A stretch of 64,000 bases of DNA from Formicarius rufipectus (lineage: Eukaryota; Chordata; Aves; Passeriformes; Formicariidae), in NCBI GenBank assembly GCA_013399695.1, contig VXAU01006143.1:91326-155325 (forward strand), written 5' to 3'. Both the position numbers and the translations under genes were made by a program. Below, in pieces: positions 13,701-28,700 of this stretch. Each line of letters begins with the position of its first letter. The first letter of the stretch is position 1. The notes under the pieces are model-generated. The model was not told where the DNA came from and searched no databases. It was given only the letters and a program-made list of their open reading frames with translations.

Positions 13701-16700
13701 CAGACTTTTCTGGATCTTTAAATCTCTGGTGTCTAAAGGCTAAAAAGCAAGCACAGTGTGATAGAACTTCCAATGCCATGATTGGGTCCACCTGTCTTTA
13801 TTGGGAAAATCAAAGGATTGCAGCAAACCCAACAAATTCTGCATTCGTAGCAGAGGGTAAATGACAGTAGGATGTGGTGCCCCATGCTATAGTTGAGTTC
13901 CTCAATAGCTGAGTATATGTGTTAAATTTTTCAGTATAAACAGTGCAGTGATATTTGAATATTTGACCAACATTTCTGCCTTGTAATTCTCATCAGAAAA
14001 CGTGGCTTCTGAATGAATATGTCTCAACCAATTTGCCTAAAGGGAACAGACTGAGATGTGGTGGGCATGTTCAGTCTTTAGTTGCATAAACATGGGTACA
14101 AGGAGGAAAAATCTCTTCTGTGTGTCTATGACAGCATGCAAGAAGAGGTCTGAAATTGCAACAAGGGATACATGGTTTAGAGATTAGGAACATTTCTAAC
14201 AGTAAAGCTAGAAAAGTCTGGATTAGATTGCCTTGGAGGATTGTGGAATCAGCACCCGCAGTCGTGATCAAGAACAGATTGGTCAAACATCTAACAGAAG
14301 TCTAGTAAATCCTGCTTTGGCATAGGAAATGGAGTAGAAGAATTCTCTGTGTTTCTATGAGAGCTGAATATATATAAGGTGGTGTTAATTTGCAGGTTTG
14401 GACCTGGAAAAAGTTTTGGTTTTCAGAACTGTTATTCTGCAGTTGGAAAATGAATGGGAAATCAGAAAAGTGGAATTCTTTGAACACAGTGTGTTAGAAT
14501 ATTAAGAAGGAATGGTGGTAACTACTAAATGGTAAAATTATAAATTTGGGAGTGTGACCTCCATTACAAGTCTCCATTTGTATGTCATTGAAATAGCACA
14601 GTTACTCTGTAGGAAGCCCCCAGTTCCACTACAGAATTCATTTTTTTAAAATAGTAATAAAAAAAATCTTGATTACTTTAAACTATTTTCAGGGGAACAA
14701 CTTGACAGTACTGAACAAAGTTGAAACTGTAAGTTCAAGAGCAGTATATGAGACAAAATTACTCTTCATAAATGAGGGTATGTCATGCACTCTAAAATGC
14801 CGCTGACAAGCCCATTTGTTATGGACACCAGGTGAAGTGTTTAATATTTGTCTGTGGAGTCTCCTTTTTCAGTTTCTTCCATAAAATGGAGAAGGAACTG
14901 CATGGTCTTATGAGACTATATGCTTGTGCATTTCTAAGTTACTTTGGAAAGAAGGATGCACACAATAAGGTGTGCAACTTGATACCAAAAGTAATCTTAG
15001 TGGGACCAATTGGAATTGTTCAAGAAAGATGGAGGCTGGATAAGTGGGCTTGTGGTGGCAGCCCCTGGCTTTCAAATGTCATCTATGTTGCAGCTTCTCA
15101 CTGTATTCCCTTGTCACCAAATACTCCTTGCTGACTTGACAGCCCTGTCACTGTAGGTGTAGGATTAATGACCCTAGACTGAGAATGTATGCCATATTGT
15201 GTTTTGCAATAAGATCTTTTCTATTTGTGAAGAAGAATTCTGTAAGGACAAAACTGCCTATGGCCAGAGTTACATGTTCCCTTTCAATAAGGGAGAGGAA
15301 TGAAGACTACAGAAACTAGGGACTGGCCTTGTCATTGTTCTTCTCTTTGTTCTAGCTCCACAAAAGTCCAGGATTCTTGGGATTATGATGAGCTGACAGC
15401 AGTGGTTTCAGAAATGTGTGCATCACGAAGCAGGAATTTTACTGCGGATAGGCAATGGAGAAGAAAAAAGAATTCCGTGTAGTTTAACATGTCACCATCC
15501 TGATTTGTTAGGAAACAAGCTTAAGTTCTGTGGTTTTGATTCTCAGGCTGATGTTGTTCCAAACAAATCACAATTATATTTATGATTAAGCCCGTCTTTC
15601 TTTCTAGATTCACACATCACTGATCAATGGTAGGCCTAGTGCTGATGATCCTTCACAGAAGCTTTTGGAATTTACTTCTGCACGATACATTCGCCTACGA
15701 CTGCAGCGTATTAGAACTCTGAATGCTGACCTCATGACTCTCAGCCATAATGATCCTAAAGAACTAGACCCCATTGTTACCAGAAGGGTAAGCTAATTGT
15801 TCATAAAGGCTATTCAGCATAGCTTGATGGGAGAGACTGTTCTGGTCTGTTTGGGAAGGAGACAGTTCTTTATCCTTGCCATTCACAGAGTTTTTTTGAT
15901 AGGTTGTTAAATAATTCTTTCCTTTTAACAGCATTAACAATAATAACTTTTCACAAACAACTTAGAGAAAAAGCTTTTTAGAGATTGTTTTTATTTGTTT
16001 TTGTTTCATTCATTTCTGCAGATTGTTTATGCTGGGAGAAGTGTTTATAATGCTTTATCATCAAAATATAAAATGTGGTTTGGCTTATGGAAATGTTGCT
16101 TGAGATTGCTTTTGATGCAAATGTAGTACCTTTTCTGGTATATCAAGGATTTGTGCTGTGGTTCATAAAAATAATTATTTGAAAACTTTACCATTGTGAA
16201 TTTTCATGTCTTATAAGAATTTTCTTCATTTTTGTTTCAAAGCCCATAAATTAATAATAATGTAAAACACTTGGATAGAATTCTGAGAGTATTAACTCAT
16301 TTTACACATCTCATATTGAAGCTGAGGTCTGAAGCTTAGTTTGACTTCTTCATGATCTTACGTAATTTCAATATTGGAACCCTAATGAAAGCATCTACCT
16401 TGACTAACAGCTCTGCAGTATTTCTGCCCTGTATCTTGCCATTTTGACCATTTTAATTTGCCCAAAATTCATAGGTTAGGACATCACAGAGACATCAAGT
16501 TTTTATATGAAGTAGGCTTTCAGATGAGGACAGAAGAACCTGAGATATGTTTCCTCTATCCCCTCCTTTCCAGCTCTTTGCCTTGAATGATATCTGCAGG
16601 CAGTGCTTCCTTGTGCGGCAACAGGACTCTTGAAGTTTGTGGCTGCTCTAATAAAAGCAATCCTTGTGCTGTCTGGTTAGCTGAGTACAGAAGGGAGAAA

Positions 16701-19700
16701 GGAACTTGGATTTGGTCAGGGTTTGATGTGTACTTTCAAGGCAGCCCCACTCTTACCTTGGTCATGGAGATGTCCATTCAGCTGCAGCATTTTAAAGTGT
16801 GAAATCTTGGGTGTTCTGTATGTTCTATCTGACTCCTCTGGGAATCGGTAGCATGACATCTGTAAGAGCAGAGTATTGGACAGCTGCCTCAATTGTGGCT
16901 TGCTGGCAGTAGGGAGATGCACAGCCTTAGCAGGTGAGGTGTTCCTGTGGAGCAGGTTGCTTGATACTCAGATCTGTTGATAGTATTGGAATATCAAGAA
17001 ATAAACTCCCAAAAAAGAAAGGCTTGACATGGAAGCATACAAGCATACAGCTGGGAAACAAGAATATTGAGGACAAGCATTCCCACTGCTTTTGTAACAT
17101 ACACAGTTGTGCAATCCCCAGCTTAGTGCAGTCTTGCATGTAAAGCTACACACTTTCATTTTCAGAACACACATGTTTTATTGGCCAGGATTCCCAAATC
17201 CTGATGTGTCACCTTGTGTCTCAGTGTTCAACCAACTACAAAAAAATAATCACTTCCAGCTTTCTGAATGCTGTTTTTATTGTTTCTGGAGACTTTGAAT
17301 CCATTTGATACCAATTGTGTTTAGTTTTTCTTGATTTATTTCTGTCTGTGGCATTTGATTAACATTGTTCTCTCGTTCAACTTCAAGCTGTACACAGCTG
17401 CTGTGACCCATATGCTGTGAGAAAATAAGACAAAGGAGATGAAGGAGGGAACGTAGTGAGAAATACAATTCTGTTTTTGTCCTCTTCCTTTACTCAGTCT
17501 CAATCTCCTCCTCTGTAGTTAAGGACTTACTGTTCGTGATAAGTCCCTGAATGATTTTTGTAGTTCAAGCATAACATTAAAAACTTCCTAAAATACTGAA
17601 CAAAATAAGAAATTTAAAAACATTTTAAAAAAAAAGTATGAAATCAAAGAGGCTAGTTTGTTCCAGTTCCAAGATCCTTCAAAGGAATAACAGTCCCAGA
17701 GTCAGCATGTCTGACCACCCAGAGCCACGTCCTCCTCTTCCTGAACCAGATGACTTCAGCGTTGTTAGGTCTGAGAGTCTTGAACTCTTCCCTTAGAAAT
17801 AGCCTCAGAAAGAGTTTCTTTTTCATTCCCCTGTAGTACATACTTCCCAGGATACAAACAGGCCAACCTTGTTGATACTGCAGCTGTAACTGAAGCCAGA
17901 TGGTCATTTCCTGCCTCTTCTTTGCCTTGAAAATGAAACCCTTTCCTTATGTATGTTGCTTTTGCTCACCACCTGGCAATATTAATGGATAGTTTTCTGC
18001 TGTATCACCAATTTTTAAGCTAAGAGTTTGGATAGAATATTTCACTGGCAACAAAGTTGTAACAAAGAACTGGTCTGGAGACAAATGTGCAAAGTAGTTT
18101 TAAGTGAGGACAGAGTTCTCCTTTTAAGAAAGCGTACTGTTAGTCCCCAGACTGACATTAAAATATGGCATTTTTTTATGCTTTATGGCTTCTTAAAGGG
18201 TGAAATAAGGAATTTTTTTTACAAGTAAATTTCAGTGGAGGTCACATTTAGTGGTCTTTTCCTGAAACTAAGAAGTTTTTCATACTTACTTAAAAGTCAA
18301 TTACTGCTTCATACCAATGAGAAATAACATGGGAAAAATAAATAAAGCAAAAATGGAAGGTTTCTCCAAATGGCTAATACTTTCAAGAATTTATTTTATT
18401 TTTTAAGTCACAGTGTAATCAAGTGCTGGTATTTTATTTTATGGAGTAGGGCAGGGAAATGTAAGTACATGCATGTAAATGTCTTTTATTCATCCCTTTT
18501 TCAACTTTGTCTTTTGTAGTACTACTATTCAATAAAGGACATCTCTGTTGGTGGTATGTGTATTTGTTATGGCCATGCTCGAAGCTGCCCTCTGGATGAA
18601 ATCACAAAGGTATTCTTTAGTCTCAGTATTTTCAAACCCCAACTTTTTAATTAAAATAAAACATTGCCTAAAGAGAATGAGAAAGAGGAAGTTAAAAGAG
18701 ATCTCATGATACAGTGCATACCAATTATTTGCTATATTTTTCTTCCTTTCTGAGCAAGCATGTTTGGGTCTCTGGTACTGTAACTTCCTTGAAGTAAACT
18801 CTGTTTCTTTGGTATTGAATTCAAACAATTCAAGGGGCACAAAAAATAGTCTCTTTTGCAATGCAAGAGATTTACCCCTTCTGTTCTAGACAGGTTATTT
18901 CCCAATAGCTGATGTGGTATGGTTGAGCAATTTAATGATGATTGTAGAGTATATGTGAGTCTTGCCATTTTTTGGAGTAAGGCTGACACTGGGTAGACTT
19001 TTGACAACATGAATTAAATTATCAATTAAAAAATATTTCAAGGAAGTGAATTTTTTATTCTTAGAAATTGCAGTGCCAGTGTGAACACCACACATGTGGA
19101 GAGAGCTGTAACAAGTGCTGTCCAGGCTACCACCAGAAACCATGGCGACCAGGAACCCTTTCTGCTGGGAACAAATGTGAGAGTAAGTATGCACAGACAT
19201 TTAGGTAGTTTCATGACTTCTTATTATTTTCTTTTTTGAGGCTGTCTTTCATACAGATCTATACTAATTTCCAAGAAAAAAAAAATCCATGAACTGTCTT
19301 CATGAGATTGTTCAAAGGTAGAGAATCTACTTCTAATCATAACTATTATATTGTTTTTAATAATCTGTCTGATGTGACTCCCTGGCTAGTGAAGTTTTCA
19401 TGTGCTTTCAGAGTCTCTTTTTCAAAGGAACTTGTGGATTTATTGTACTCCTGTAGAAGCCAGTAGATTTGCATCAATCATTTTGTTAGCTACTTGAAAT
19501 GCAAATTTCTTTCATTGATCATAAATTTTGTCAGATGAACAACTTTGTTGTGATAACAAAGGTTTTGAAAGTCTCCCTATTGGCCAATTACACTTCAGAT
19601 TGTCTGACAGACTGACTTAAGCTGTGTGAGTATGGCTGTGTTGCTAGGGCTAGTTCATGCGTTTTCTCTCTTCACATTGCTAATGCATAGCACAAACTGC

Positions 19701-22700
19701 AGGCAGTTAAGACCCTATTAGATAAAAGTTCTGGATGGAAAAGTAGTCTTTTTAGTTAAAGTATTTGCACATGTCTTATTGTCATTCTTTGAAAAGTAGT
19801 TGTTTATGACAGTTTGGACTGAAGTATCCTCTAAGCTAATTCAAATTTATACTTCTTTTCTGGCATTGTTGATTTGTCAGGCTTTTGGTTGTAATACAAA
19901 TAAGAGAAGAGTTAGGCAGATTTTCTTCTGTAATACAGAGGACAGAAAATGAGGGAACACTTACTCCTAATTGTGCACATCACCATAGACTTCATTCCTG
20001 ACAGGAATGTCTTAGTGGGATCTACAAAGTACTGTTAAAAGTGGTTCTATTGAAAGTGACACTGCTTTTGAAATGTGCATTGAAATGTATATTAATGCAA
20101 TGTATTAAGACTGTTGAAGCATATAGCATTGTTAAAAGGGAAAAGCACACTTTTGAGACTAGTCGATAGGCTCTTCTACTTACATTTTCCACTCTGAAAA
20201 ATGTCAGTGTTGTAGGAACTGTTACACAATGTAAATAAAAATAAAATTGATTTCTTTTCCATTTCTTCTCAGAGTGCAACTGTCATAACAAAGCAGAAGA
20301 TTGTTACTACAATCAGAGTATTGCAGATCAGAAAAGGAGCATGGATATTCATGGACAGTATATAGGAGGTGGTGTGTGTTTAAACTGTACTCAGCATACT
20401 ACTGGGATCAACTGTGAAATGTGTGCTGATGGATATTTTAGACCACACAAAGTAAGATTTGGGAAATACATTCTAATGTTTTGGTGAATTACAATGTAGT
20501 ATCATGATGTGTATTTCATCTGATTGTAATTAATATATATATATATTCTCAGTTACATAATAGCTGAGAACTGTAGAGGGGTTTTTTGTAGATCACATAA
20601 CACCAAAACTTTCAGAAAAAAACCCAAATGCTTGTCCAGCTATGTGGGAGGGCAGGTCAAGCTGTTGGAGAGGAAAAGAATATGTGGAGATGAAGCTTGA
20701 CATCCTGGTGTGGAAATGTGTATGCTCTGACAGGAAACCCATTTTTTTTGTGGATAAAGCTATAAAAAGTGCCAGCATTAAAGTTTCACTGTTTTCAAGC
20801 GTGTACCATCCTGTATGATCCCATTTCAACCAGAGTTAAAAAAGAACTGTTACATGGTTCTAAGATCAGAATCTTTGGCTCATGAGATACTACAACAAGT
20901 ATTGTTGCTATGTTTACTGTAGAACTTCTGCTCTCTGAACCTGTGTCCTTTCTAGTTTACTGACGTCAGTCTGTGAAAAGATGACCTAAACTTTACAAGA
21001 CATTTGTTAAGATGTGGCTAAGGGAATTAAACATATGAACTTTCTGCAGTGTTAAGAGGTGAATTACACACTGTATAATGAGACATACTGAACTAAACTT
21101 CTGCTCCACAAAGTCTTTCTTTGGCAGGTTCATATGTTTTTTGGAAAACCCATACCTTAAAATTCCACATAAATTGGTGCAGAGAGCAAGGGTGGGTTTG
21201 TAGGAGCATGGCTAGGCATCAGGCACAGCTTATCCAAAGAAGTAAATTGGAGTCAGAGATTGTCTGATAGTTGCTGAAAGAAGAATTGAAGAAAAGTCTG
21301 CAATCAACTTGTAATCATTAAATGTGTATCTGGAGGTCATTTTTTTACAGCTGAATCACCTCAAAGATAAATTTTCCCTAAAAAAAATAAAGTCCTTGCC
21401 ATATGAATTGCATCACCTTATATTTCAAAGACATGTAGGTCTTGAAGTCAGAATGAGTCTGTCTGCATTAATAATCTGTCCTTCCACTGAACACAGAACC
21501 AAGGATTTCTTTAATTTCCTTCCTCTTTGAACCAGAATGTCTTTGCAGAAAGCATCCATTCTCATCTTTAACATTTCCCTATCTTTGGCAAACCATCACA
21601 GTGGTTAATTACTGTTACAGTAAAAAATATATATACTGAATGTGTCAGGCTTCAGATTCTAGCCATTGGCAGTTACTATACCTTTGTGCTATTGAAGACC
21701 AGATTTTGTTCCTACATTAAAGTTTCTTCTAGACTGCAATCCCTTGATCCTTCTGCTTGCTAAAGTTAGATTGGTCCTTTGACCTATTGCCCTGTATAAG
21801 CTTTTTCCAGTCTTCATTTTAGTTTCAGTGATTGAAGATAAGAAACAGATGTAACTGAACTTCTTCCAGTTAATAATTTGAAAATTTGACAGAAAACTTC
21901 TATTTTGTAGATTTCTCCTTATGAGGATCACCCCTGCTATCCCTGTGACTGTGACCCGTTTGGCTCTCTGAGTTCTGACTGTGTTAAAGATGAGCACCAT
22001 TCTGACTCGCAGCGTGGTAAGGGAATGGGAAGTGCCTTTTCCCTGAACTTCAAATTTGGCTGTGTTTTTAGTCATTGAAGTTTGAGGGAATGCTACCTGC
22101 CTTTCAATGGCTGCCTGCTAGGTACACCACTTCAAAACAATGGTAAATCTTTAGGAAGGTGGGGTAAAACACAGTTTTATGATTTTAAGGTATGTCAGGT
22201 CCTGTGTTCTTCTGTGGGGATTGTGGGCTCCTACTAGGTAAAGCAATGTGAGGGATTGAGAGATAATGCTGTTGTTTGTGAAGGCTGTTAGAACTGTCTC
22301 AAAATCCCTTTTATTGCAGTGTCTGTGCAGACCTTATGTCAAGTATCTGTGTGGAATATAACATGGAGTGTAATAAAAAAGGAATGCCAAATTATTTGCA
22401 TCCTCTAGGACATCCTGAAAACAGCTTATTGCCTGCCTTTTTTTTTTTTTCCTTTTTTCCTCTCCTCCCCCTCTACTTCTGCTGTTTAAGGGACTTGGCC
22501 AGGTCAGTGTCAATGCAAAGAAGGTTATACAGGAGAAAAATGCGATCGTTGTGCATTTGGGTATCGGGGCTATCCAAACTGCCTTCGTTGTAACTGCAGT
22601 ATGACTGGTAGCATTAATGAAGATCCATGCACAGAACCTTGTCTTTGCAAAGTGAGTACTAAACTGTCATTTTTGTTTAAACTTGAATCTGCATTGGTTT

Positions 22701-25700
22701 GCAAACTCCTTTTTAACAGTGAAATTACTTCATTAACTAGAGAAATAATGTCTGTTATAGGAAGTAAGCTGGTGTAACTGTAAGCTAGAACTTTAAATTA
22801 CTATTCTCTGTACTGAAAAATATAGTAAGTTATGTTTGGTAGTTCTGTATGTTACTGATACGACATTTGCTGTAATAATGGGCCAGGTTGACAGGAAAAT
22901 GAAATAAAAATTGTACATGTGAATGTGAGGGAGTTGCAGAGAGAATGAGTATATGCCTGGCTGGGTTTGGTTTTAGGGATGAGCTAGTATTTCTCTTCAA
23001 AGTCACAGATTTCTTGTTAAAAACTAGATGTGTTTAAGGCTTTTGCTTTGTGTGAGGAAATAGCAAGCATTTGGAAAGAACTATTGGAACAATTGCACTA
23101 AATGTATGAGTGAAATATGGTTTAATCAATTGCAAAATATAAACCATGAAAATTGTTTAAAAAGAGAGTTTTGCAGCCTTTTATATTTTGGTAAATACCC
23201 AAACCCCTTAAAATGTCTTGCAGCTGTAGATTCCGCTGAATTTTATTACAAAGCTGTGTGTTAATATTTAAAGAAGTTACTTACTTTTTTCAAGCAAATG
23301 TTAGCTAGTAGTTTTGTGTATTTGTTGCCAAGTATGACAATGAACAGGAGCCAAAAAAAAGAGGTTTGTTTGACAATTTTTCTGAAAATTCTTAGTCCCT
23401 TTGTATAATCTATCTTATCCAAAATATCAAACATGTAAATATTCAGAGTCTGGAAGAAAGAAATGGCTCTAATAGCCAATTTAAATATGAAAAAGGAGAT
23501 ACAGCCTTTTTGCCTGATTTTGAGCTAGGGTTACTCTGTGTCAGCCAATTTAGCTAACTGGTGAGGATTTTGGTATAAACTAGATAAGAAACTGCTCTTT
23601 CAGTGCTGTCATGGGCATGAGCCTAGCATACAGAATTTTTAGGCCAGATCATTGAGACTGTCACCAGCCAGCAGACCACCCTAAAGGGATGAAAGGAAAA
23701 CAGTTGTGTGCTCCAAATATCAAGCGGAGAAAGGTTTTCAAGATTTTGTGCTCTCTGTGAACGCTGTAGAGCAAGCTGTTCTTTTTTTATAGACTGCATT
23801 TCATGATATTTGATCTTTCATGAAACATAGCTTTTGAGGCCCAGTCAATGGGTAAGATTTTTATTTTTCATTAAGAAATAAATAATTTCTGGATAATAAT
23901 GTTACAGAGACAGTGAAATGTGTGATCCAAATGCATCCCAAAGACTGAGAAATAAAAAAGCTGAAAAGAGCATATAAATACTACTTTTATAAAAATCCAA
24001 GATTTTAAAATCTCATTATCTCAGGAGGCACTTTGCCTGAGACTTTTTCCAAGTTTGGATATTAACAAATAGAAACAGTCATCCTCAGCCTTTGAATCAA
24101 AACTGAGGATCATAAATTTTTAATATGCTTTGCAAAACCAGCTTGTGCTTAGCTTCCAAAAGCGCATAACCTGCCTGCTTAGAAAGGTCTTACATTAACT
24201 TGCCATGCCAAACGCTGTTCCACAAGAAGAGACAGTTGGAAGTCTCAGATTTCTCACTGGTAAGCCTGAAATTTGCTCCATGGGAGCAAATCTGATGTAA
24301 GGCTGGAATCTGGAGTGATTCTTTTGACTGAAGTGAAGATACCCTCATAATTGCTTCTGAAAGCAGAATTTGGTCCACAGGCTTTGCATTTCATATGGCT
24401 ATGCAGAGCTCATATAGGTGTCCCTACAACTGCAAGGCAGTTGTGCTTTGCTTCTATGCCCTACAGTCTTGATGTCCTAACCCATATGGAACTTTGTGGG
24501 GTGCTCTGTAATGGTCTCTTTATAGTGGAATTTTCACGTAGTGGAAACCAAAGGTTGAGATTGGAGAGCAGTGTGTGTCTAGCTTTTGTCCAGGTATGAA
24601 GCTAGAACGTTATTAGAATCTTGTCCCTGGCAGTAGGAAGTGTTCTGTATCTTTCTATGTAGAAATGCCCGTGGAGATCTACTATTTACACAGCATTTAT
24701 CAAATACCTCTGATGGTTTGTTTGTCAGCAGTAATTATCTATAAACTTTTTAAAGAAATTGGCTGCACATATTGGCTGTACAAATTTTCCAAGAAAGAAT
24801 ATTGGGTGTGTTGGTTTGGTCCCCCATCCCCCAAATTAAAGTTTGCATTGAAACAGGTATGTAGCAGTATGCTCTGCACTGCCCAATTGGTAGAGAGGTA
24901 AGGAGACCGCATGCAAGTGAAAGTAGCTAAAGAAGTGGAGCACCTCTGCTTTGGGAGTAGGAGTTTCTGGACCTTAGCCTGAGCATACTGGGAGGAAGTG
25001 CTGTCAGCCAGCCAAGTGTATGTGCTGTTCTTCCAGAAAGAGGTGGCAGCAGTAGGGAGGATCATGGTATAAGTATCAGTAGATGGTTGAGGAACTGTTG
25101 TCTTGAACCTCCAAGAGCCTGGCCTTAAAGGTGAACTTAGGGATTCTGTCTGGTGAGCTGTATGAAGGGTAATCCATCTGGATTCAGTACACATGAGAAC
25201 TTTTCTCCAGAGCAAACTACAAAGTTGAACTATGAGAGAAGTAGACTGGCAAGCTGGCAGAAACTTTCCAAAAACTGCCTGTGTGCTGAAATTTCACTCC
25301 AATAGAGCCCTTGCCAGGACTTGTTTAGATTTTGATGAGTTGGCAAATTCTGATGAATTTCTCCAATCAGTTTCAGGTCTAAACTGTGTGTATTATTCAG
25401 TAATCCTGCTGTGCTGGAATATGTTTTCTTTTATAACCTTCTGAATGTTGTTATGCCTAAATCCCATCTAATCCACTGTATTTGTTACCATAATAATGCT
25501 GATGTGAACCACATGTTATATGCCTTTGACAGGAAAACGTAGAAGGTGAAAACTGTGATCTCTGTAAACCAGGATTCTACAATTTGCAAGAAAGAAATCC
25601 TCAGGGCTGCACAGAATGTTTCTGCTTTGGCGTTTCTGATGTCTGTGACAGTCTTACATGGCCCATCAGTCAGGTATTTGTATGTTCTGTCCATGACCTA

Positions 25701-28700
25701 ATATTCTTTCCTAGGCAGTTGTGATATGTATTATATTTCTCTTTGACATTTGCCCAAGTTAACTGCTAATTCTGGTATGTGTCTGCTGACAGAGGGACTG
25801 GATTTTCAGTATCATTCAGCAGCTCTGAGATTGTCAGCATGTCATCCATGTCATCCCAGTGAAGGCTTTGGCCCCACTGGCTTGTAGTAATATCAGAAAT
25901 GTGTGGTGGAGGCTGCAGTAATGCACTGGAAAAATGCATTTTTTTTTCTATTTAAGGTGTTTTTCATACTGAAATGGTGAACCCAAAACTGTTGCCTTGC
26001 TCTTATACCTGTTGGATGAGGCCATAGTGACCTGGCAATATTCTCAATACTCTTTCCTAGGAAGCAATGATTATTAATATCACTGTCTTCTGAATAGGCA
26101 ATTAGTGAATTAGGGGGCTTCTGGGACACTATTTTCCCCCAAAATTCCTTTTGTATCTTTGCGGAGCTAGTTACAGTTTAGTCTCCTGTTGTGTGCCAAT
26201 AAAAAGGGAGGAAAACACATCCAATTGACTGAAATTTTGAGATGGTTGTATAAAACTCATTCAGTGAGAAGAACAAAATTCTCTCATGTTGCTTGCTGTT
26301 CTGTGGATTTTGCTTTTCTCTAGCTCAGCCCTGTCTATAAATGGAGGTGATGGGCCTCAAAGCCATAAAAGTTCTGTATTTCTGTCTCAGGGAATTGCAC
26401 AGGTATAATGTTAACTTTTTTTGAAGAATGAAATTCACACTCACTATATTTATTTTTTTCCCTGTCTAATAGATGGAGACTTTCTTATTCTGAAGTGGCA
26501 TATTTGCATGCACTGGATGTCAGACTTGGCAAATGAAAGTGTTCTAGATCATCAGTTTGAATATCTAGGAAGGGATGAATGCTTTCTCAGTGACACAAAA
26601 CCTCACTTCATTAATATTATTATTCTTTCTTGGAGATATCAGACATGACTGGGTGGCTTGTTACTGATCTGTATAACGCAAGGAGCGTGCAACCTCAGCG
26701 AAGTCAGTTTGATGGACCCCGTCAAATCAGTATTAACAACACTGAGGCTGTGAAAGTACTGAAACATACTTATTACTGGTCAGCACCTGAGGCATATCTG
26801 GGAAATAAAGTAAGTACTCAGCTGAGGATTCAAAACTCCTTTATAGTTTCTCTATCTTAACCATAATCTATTGCTCTAAATATATAGTTTTCTGTAATTA
26901 AAAATTACACATGAGCTCCAGTATTATGAAATATCCCACTCTATATCTGCTCTTCAAATCATAGTGTTCCTGTCCAGCATTCCTAGTACCCTCTTCTTGT
27001 TCTTTGAGCTCATCCATCTCCTCCCTTTTTTCTCTGCCTGTCTTTGAACACAATGTATCTCTTTTTCTCGACTGTTACTTACAAACTCACACTTCCCATA
27101 TACTTAGTTCTTATCCCAAAGCTTTCACCTTTCAGTCCTTGTCCACTACAGTAGACAGGACCATTAAATTCCCTTACCTGTCTCCTGTTCATCTTCTGTT
27201 TTGCATGTATTAGTTTTCTTTAATTTTTGCCCTGAGTTGCTAGCTAAAGCTCTGGATCTCCTATTTTTTTGCAGCAAAATCACAGAATAGTTGAGATTAG
27301 AAAGGTCCTGGAGGTCATCTTGCCCAGTTTCCCTGCTCAAGTGTGGTCACCTAGAGCAGGTTACCCAGCCCTATGTCCAGAGAGCAGCTTCTGAGTATCT
27401 TCAGGGATGGAGATTCCACAACCTCCCTGGGCAACCTGTGCCACTGCTTGATCACCCTCCTAGTAAAAATGACATTCAGATGGAATTTCTTGTGTTTCTG
27501 GTTGTGGTCAGTGCCTCTTGTCCTGGCAACTGGACACAATTAGAAAGAGGCTGACTTTTTGCACCCTCCCATCAGGTGTTTGTATATAATGACTAGATCT
27601 CCCTGAGTCTTTTAAAGGCTGGCCAGTCCTGCCACGCTCAGTCTTTCCTCGTATGAAAGATGCTCCAGGCTCTTACTCATTTTAGTAGCTCTATGCTGGA
27701 CTCTTGCCAGTATGTCCACCCCGCTCTTGTACTGGGAAGCCCAGAACTGGAGTCAGAACTCCAGCAGTGGCCTCACCAGTAGTGAGTAGAGGGGGACTTT
27801 GCAACCTTACTTTATATTTCAGTACAATCTCTGCCCATGCAGCCCTGTTTTGTTAGTATGGTCACACAGCAAATGAAAACAAGTCTAAGAAGTGTAACAT
27901 TAAGGAGTAGCTTTTGCACAGGGCAACACCAATTCAAATTTCAAATGTGATTTCTTACACATTTAATATAGGTCTAACTGTTGGTTAATTTTGAGGTAGT
28001 CAGTGGCAGTTGTGGAGGTAAGGACTCTGAAAGGTGGAGTATGAACTGTGAATAACTCCAACATGCTATGCCCCTTGGCTAGGACTATAGTATTGCTCTA
28101 CTTTTTGTTAGAAGTCCTGTAAGTGTTTCACTGAATGAGGGCACTTATTTGACGCAGTTGTAGGGCTTTGAGCTAGCTTTCACCACCTGCACAGCACAAG
28201 CCAGCACTTGTTCCTGTGCTGATTCTCATGACAAGTAAAATTTTTCCTGGAAAGTGGTATTTGTAAGACGTGTACTCCTACAATTTGGAGACTGTACTGA
28301 CCCCTGTAATTTCTTTGTGTTGCATGGAGGCTGGTTGGTTGTGTTTTTAAGACTTTCCTTTTTGTTATTTCAGCTTACAGCTTTTGGTGGGGACTTGAAG
28401 TATACGGTATCTTATGACATTCCAATGGAGAGTTTGGACAGTGATATAATATCTACTGTGGATGTCATCATTCAGGTGGATTTTTTTTCAGCTTGTTACT
28501 ATTCAGACATTCTTAAGAATCTTTGAAGAATTTAAAAAAGAAAAAATAAAATAATACTTCTATAGTCATAGTTTTGTCATTTTAAGTCCCTTAAAAGTCA
28601 CTATCAGGACTTTATTACTGCTCATTTCCCTACTTTTGGACTCATTTGTCTGAAATTGTAGGTATTGTAGTAGTATTGTAACTAGTTTTAAATGATAAAT

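Larger units (their letters stand above)
10830..15607 (+). other. LAMA1 intron 4
   Basis: 4778 bases holding two CR1 fragments in opposite orientations (11997-12780 and 14045-14360). A T run lies at about 11915-11930. The rest is unannotated. Confidence 0.85.
18610..21910 (+). other. LAMA1 introns 6-8 (between exons 6 and 9)
   Basis: The introns are 18610-19064, 19183-20272 and 20452-21910. Apart from short AT-rich tracts (about 20531-20546) nothing is recognised. Confidence 0.8.

Noticed and set aside
21689..22075. 128-codon open frame on the minus strand
   Set aside because: It overlaps LAMA1 exon 9 on the other strand and is a shadow of that exon plus flanking intron.
24808..24860. Possible LTR start (tgtgttggtttggtcc) in intron 10
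   Set aside because: No matching CA end, inverted terminus or target duplication could be found downstream.
24739..25215. 158-codon open frame on the minus strand in intron 10
   Set aside because: Composition is S/T rich without domain signatures, and no conserved motif was seen. Treated as chance or an unrecognised repeat.
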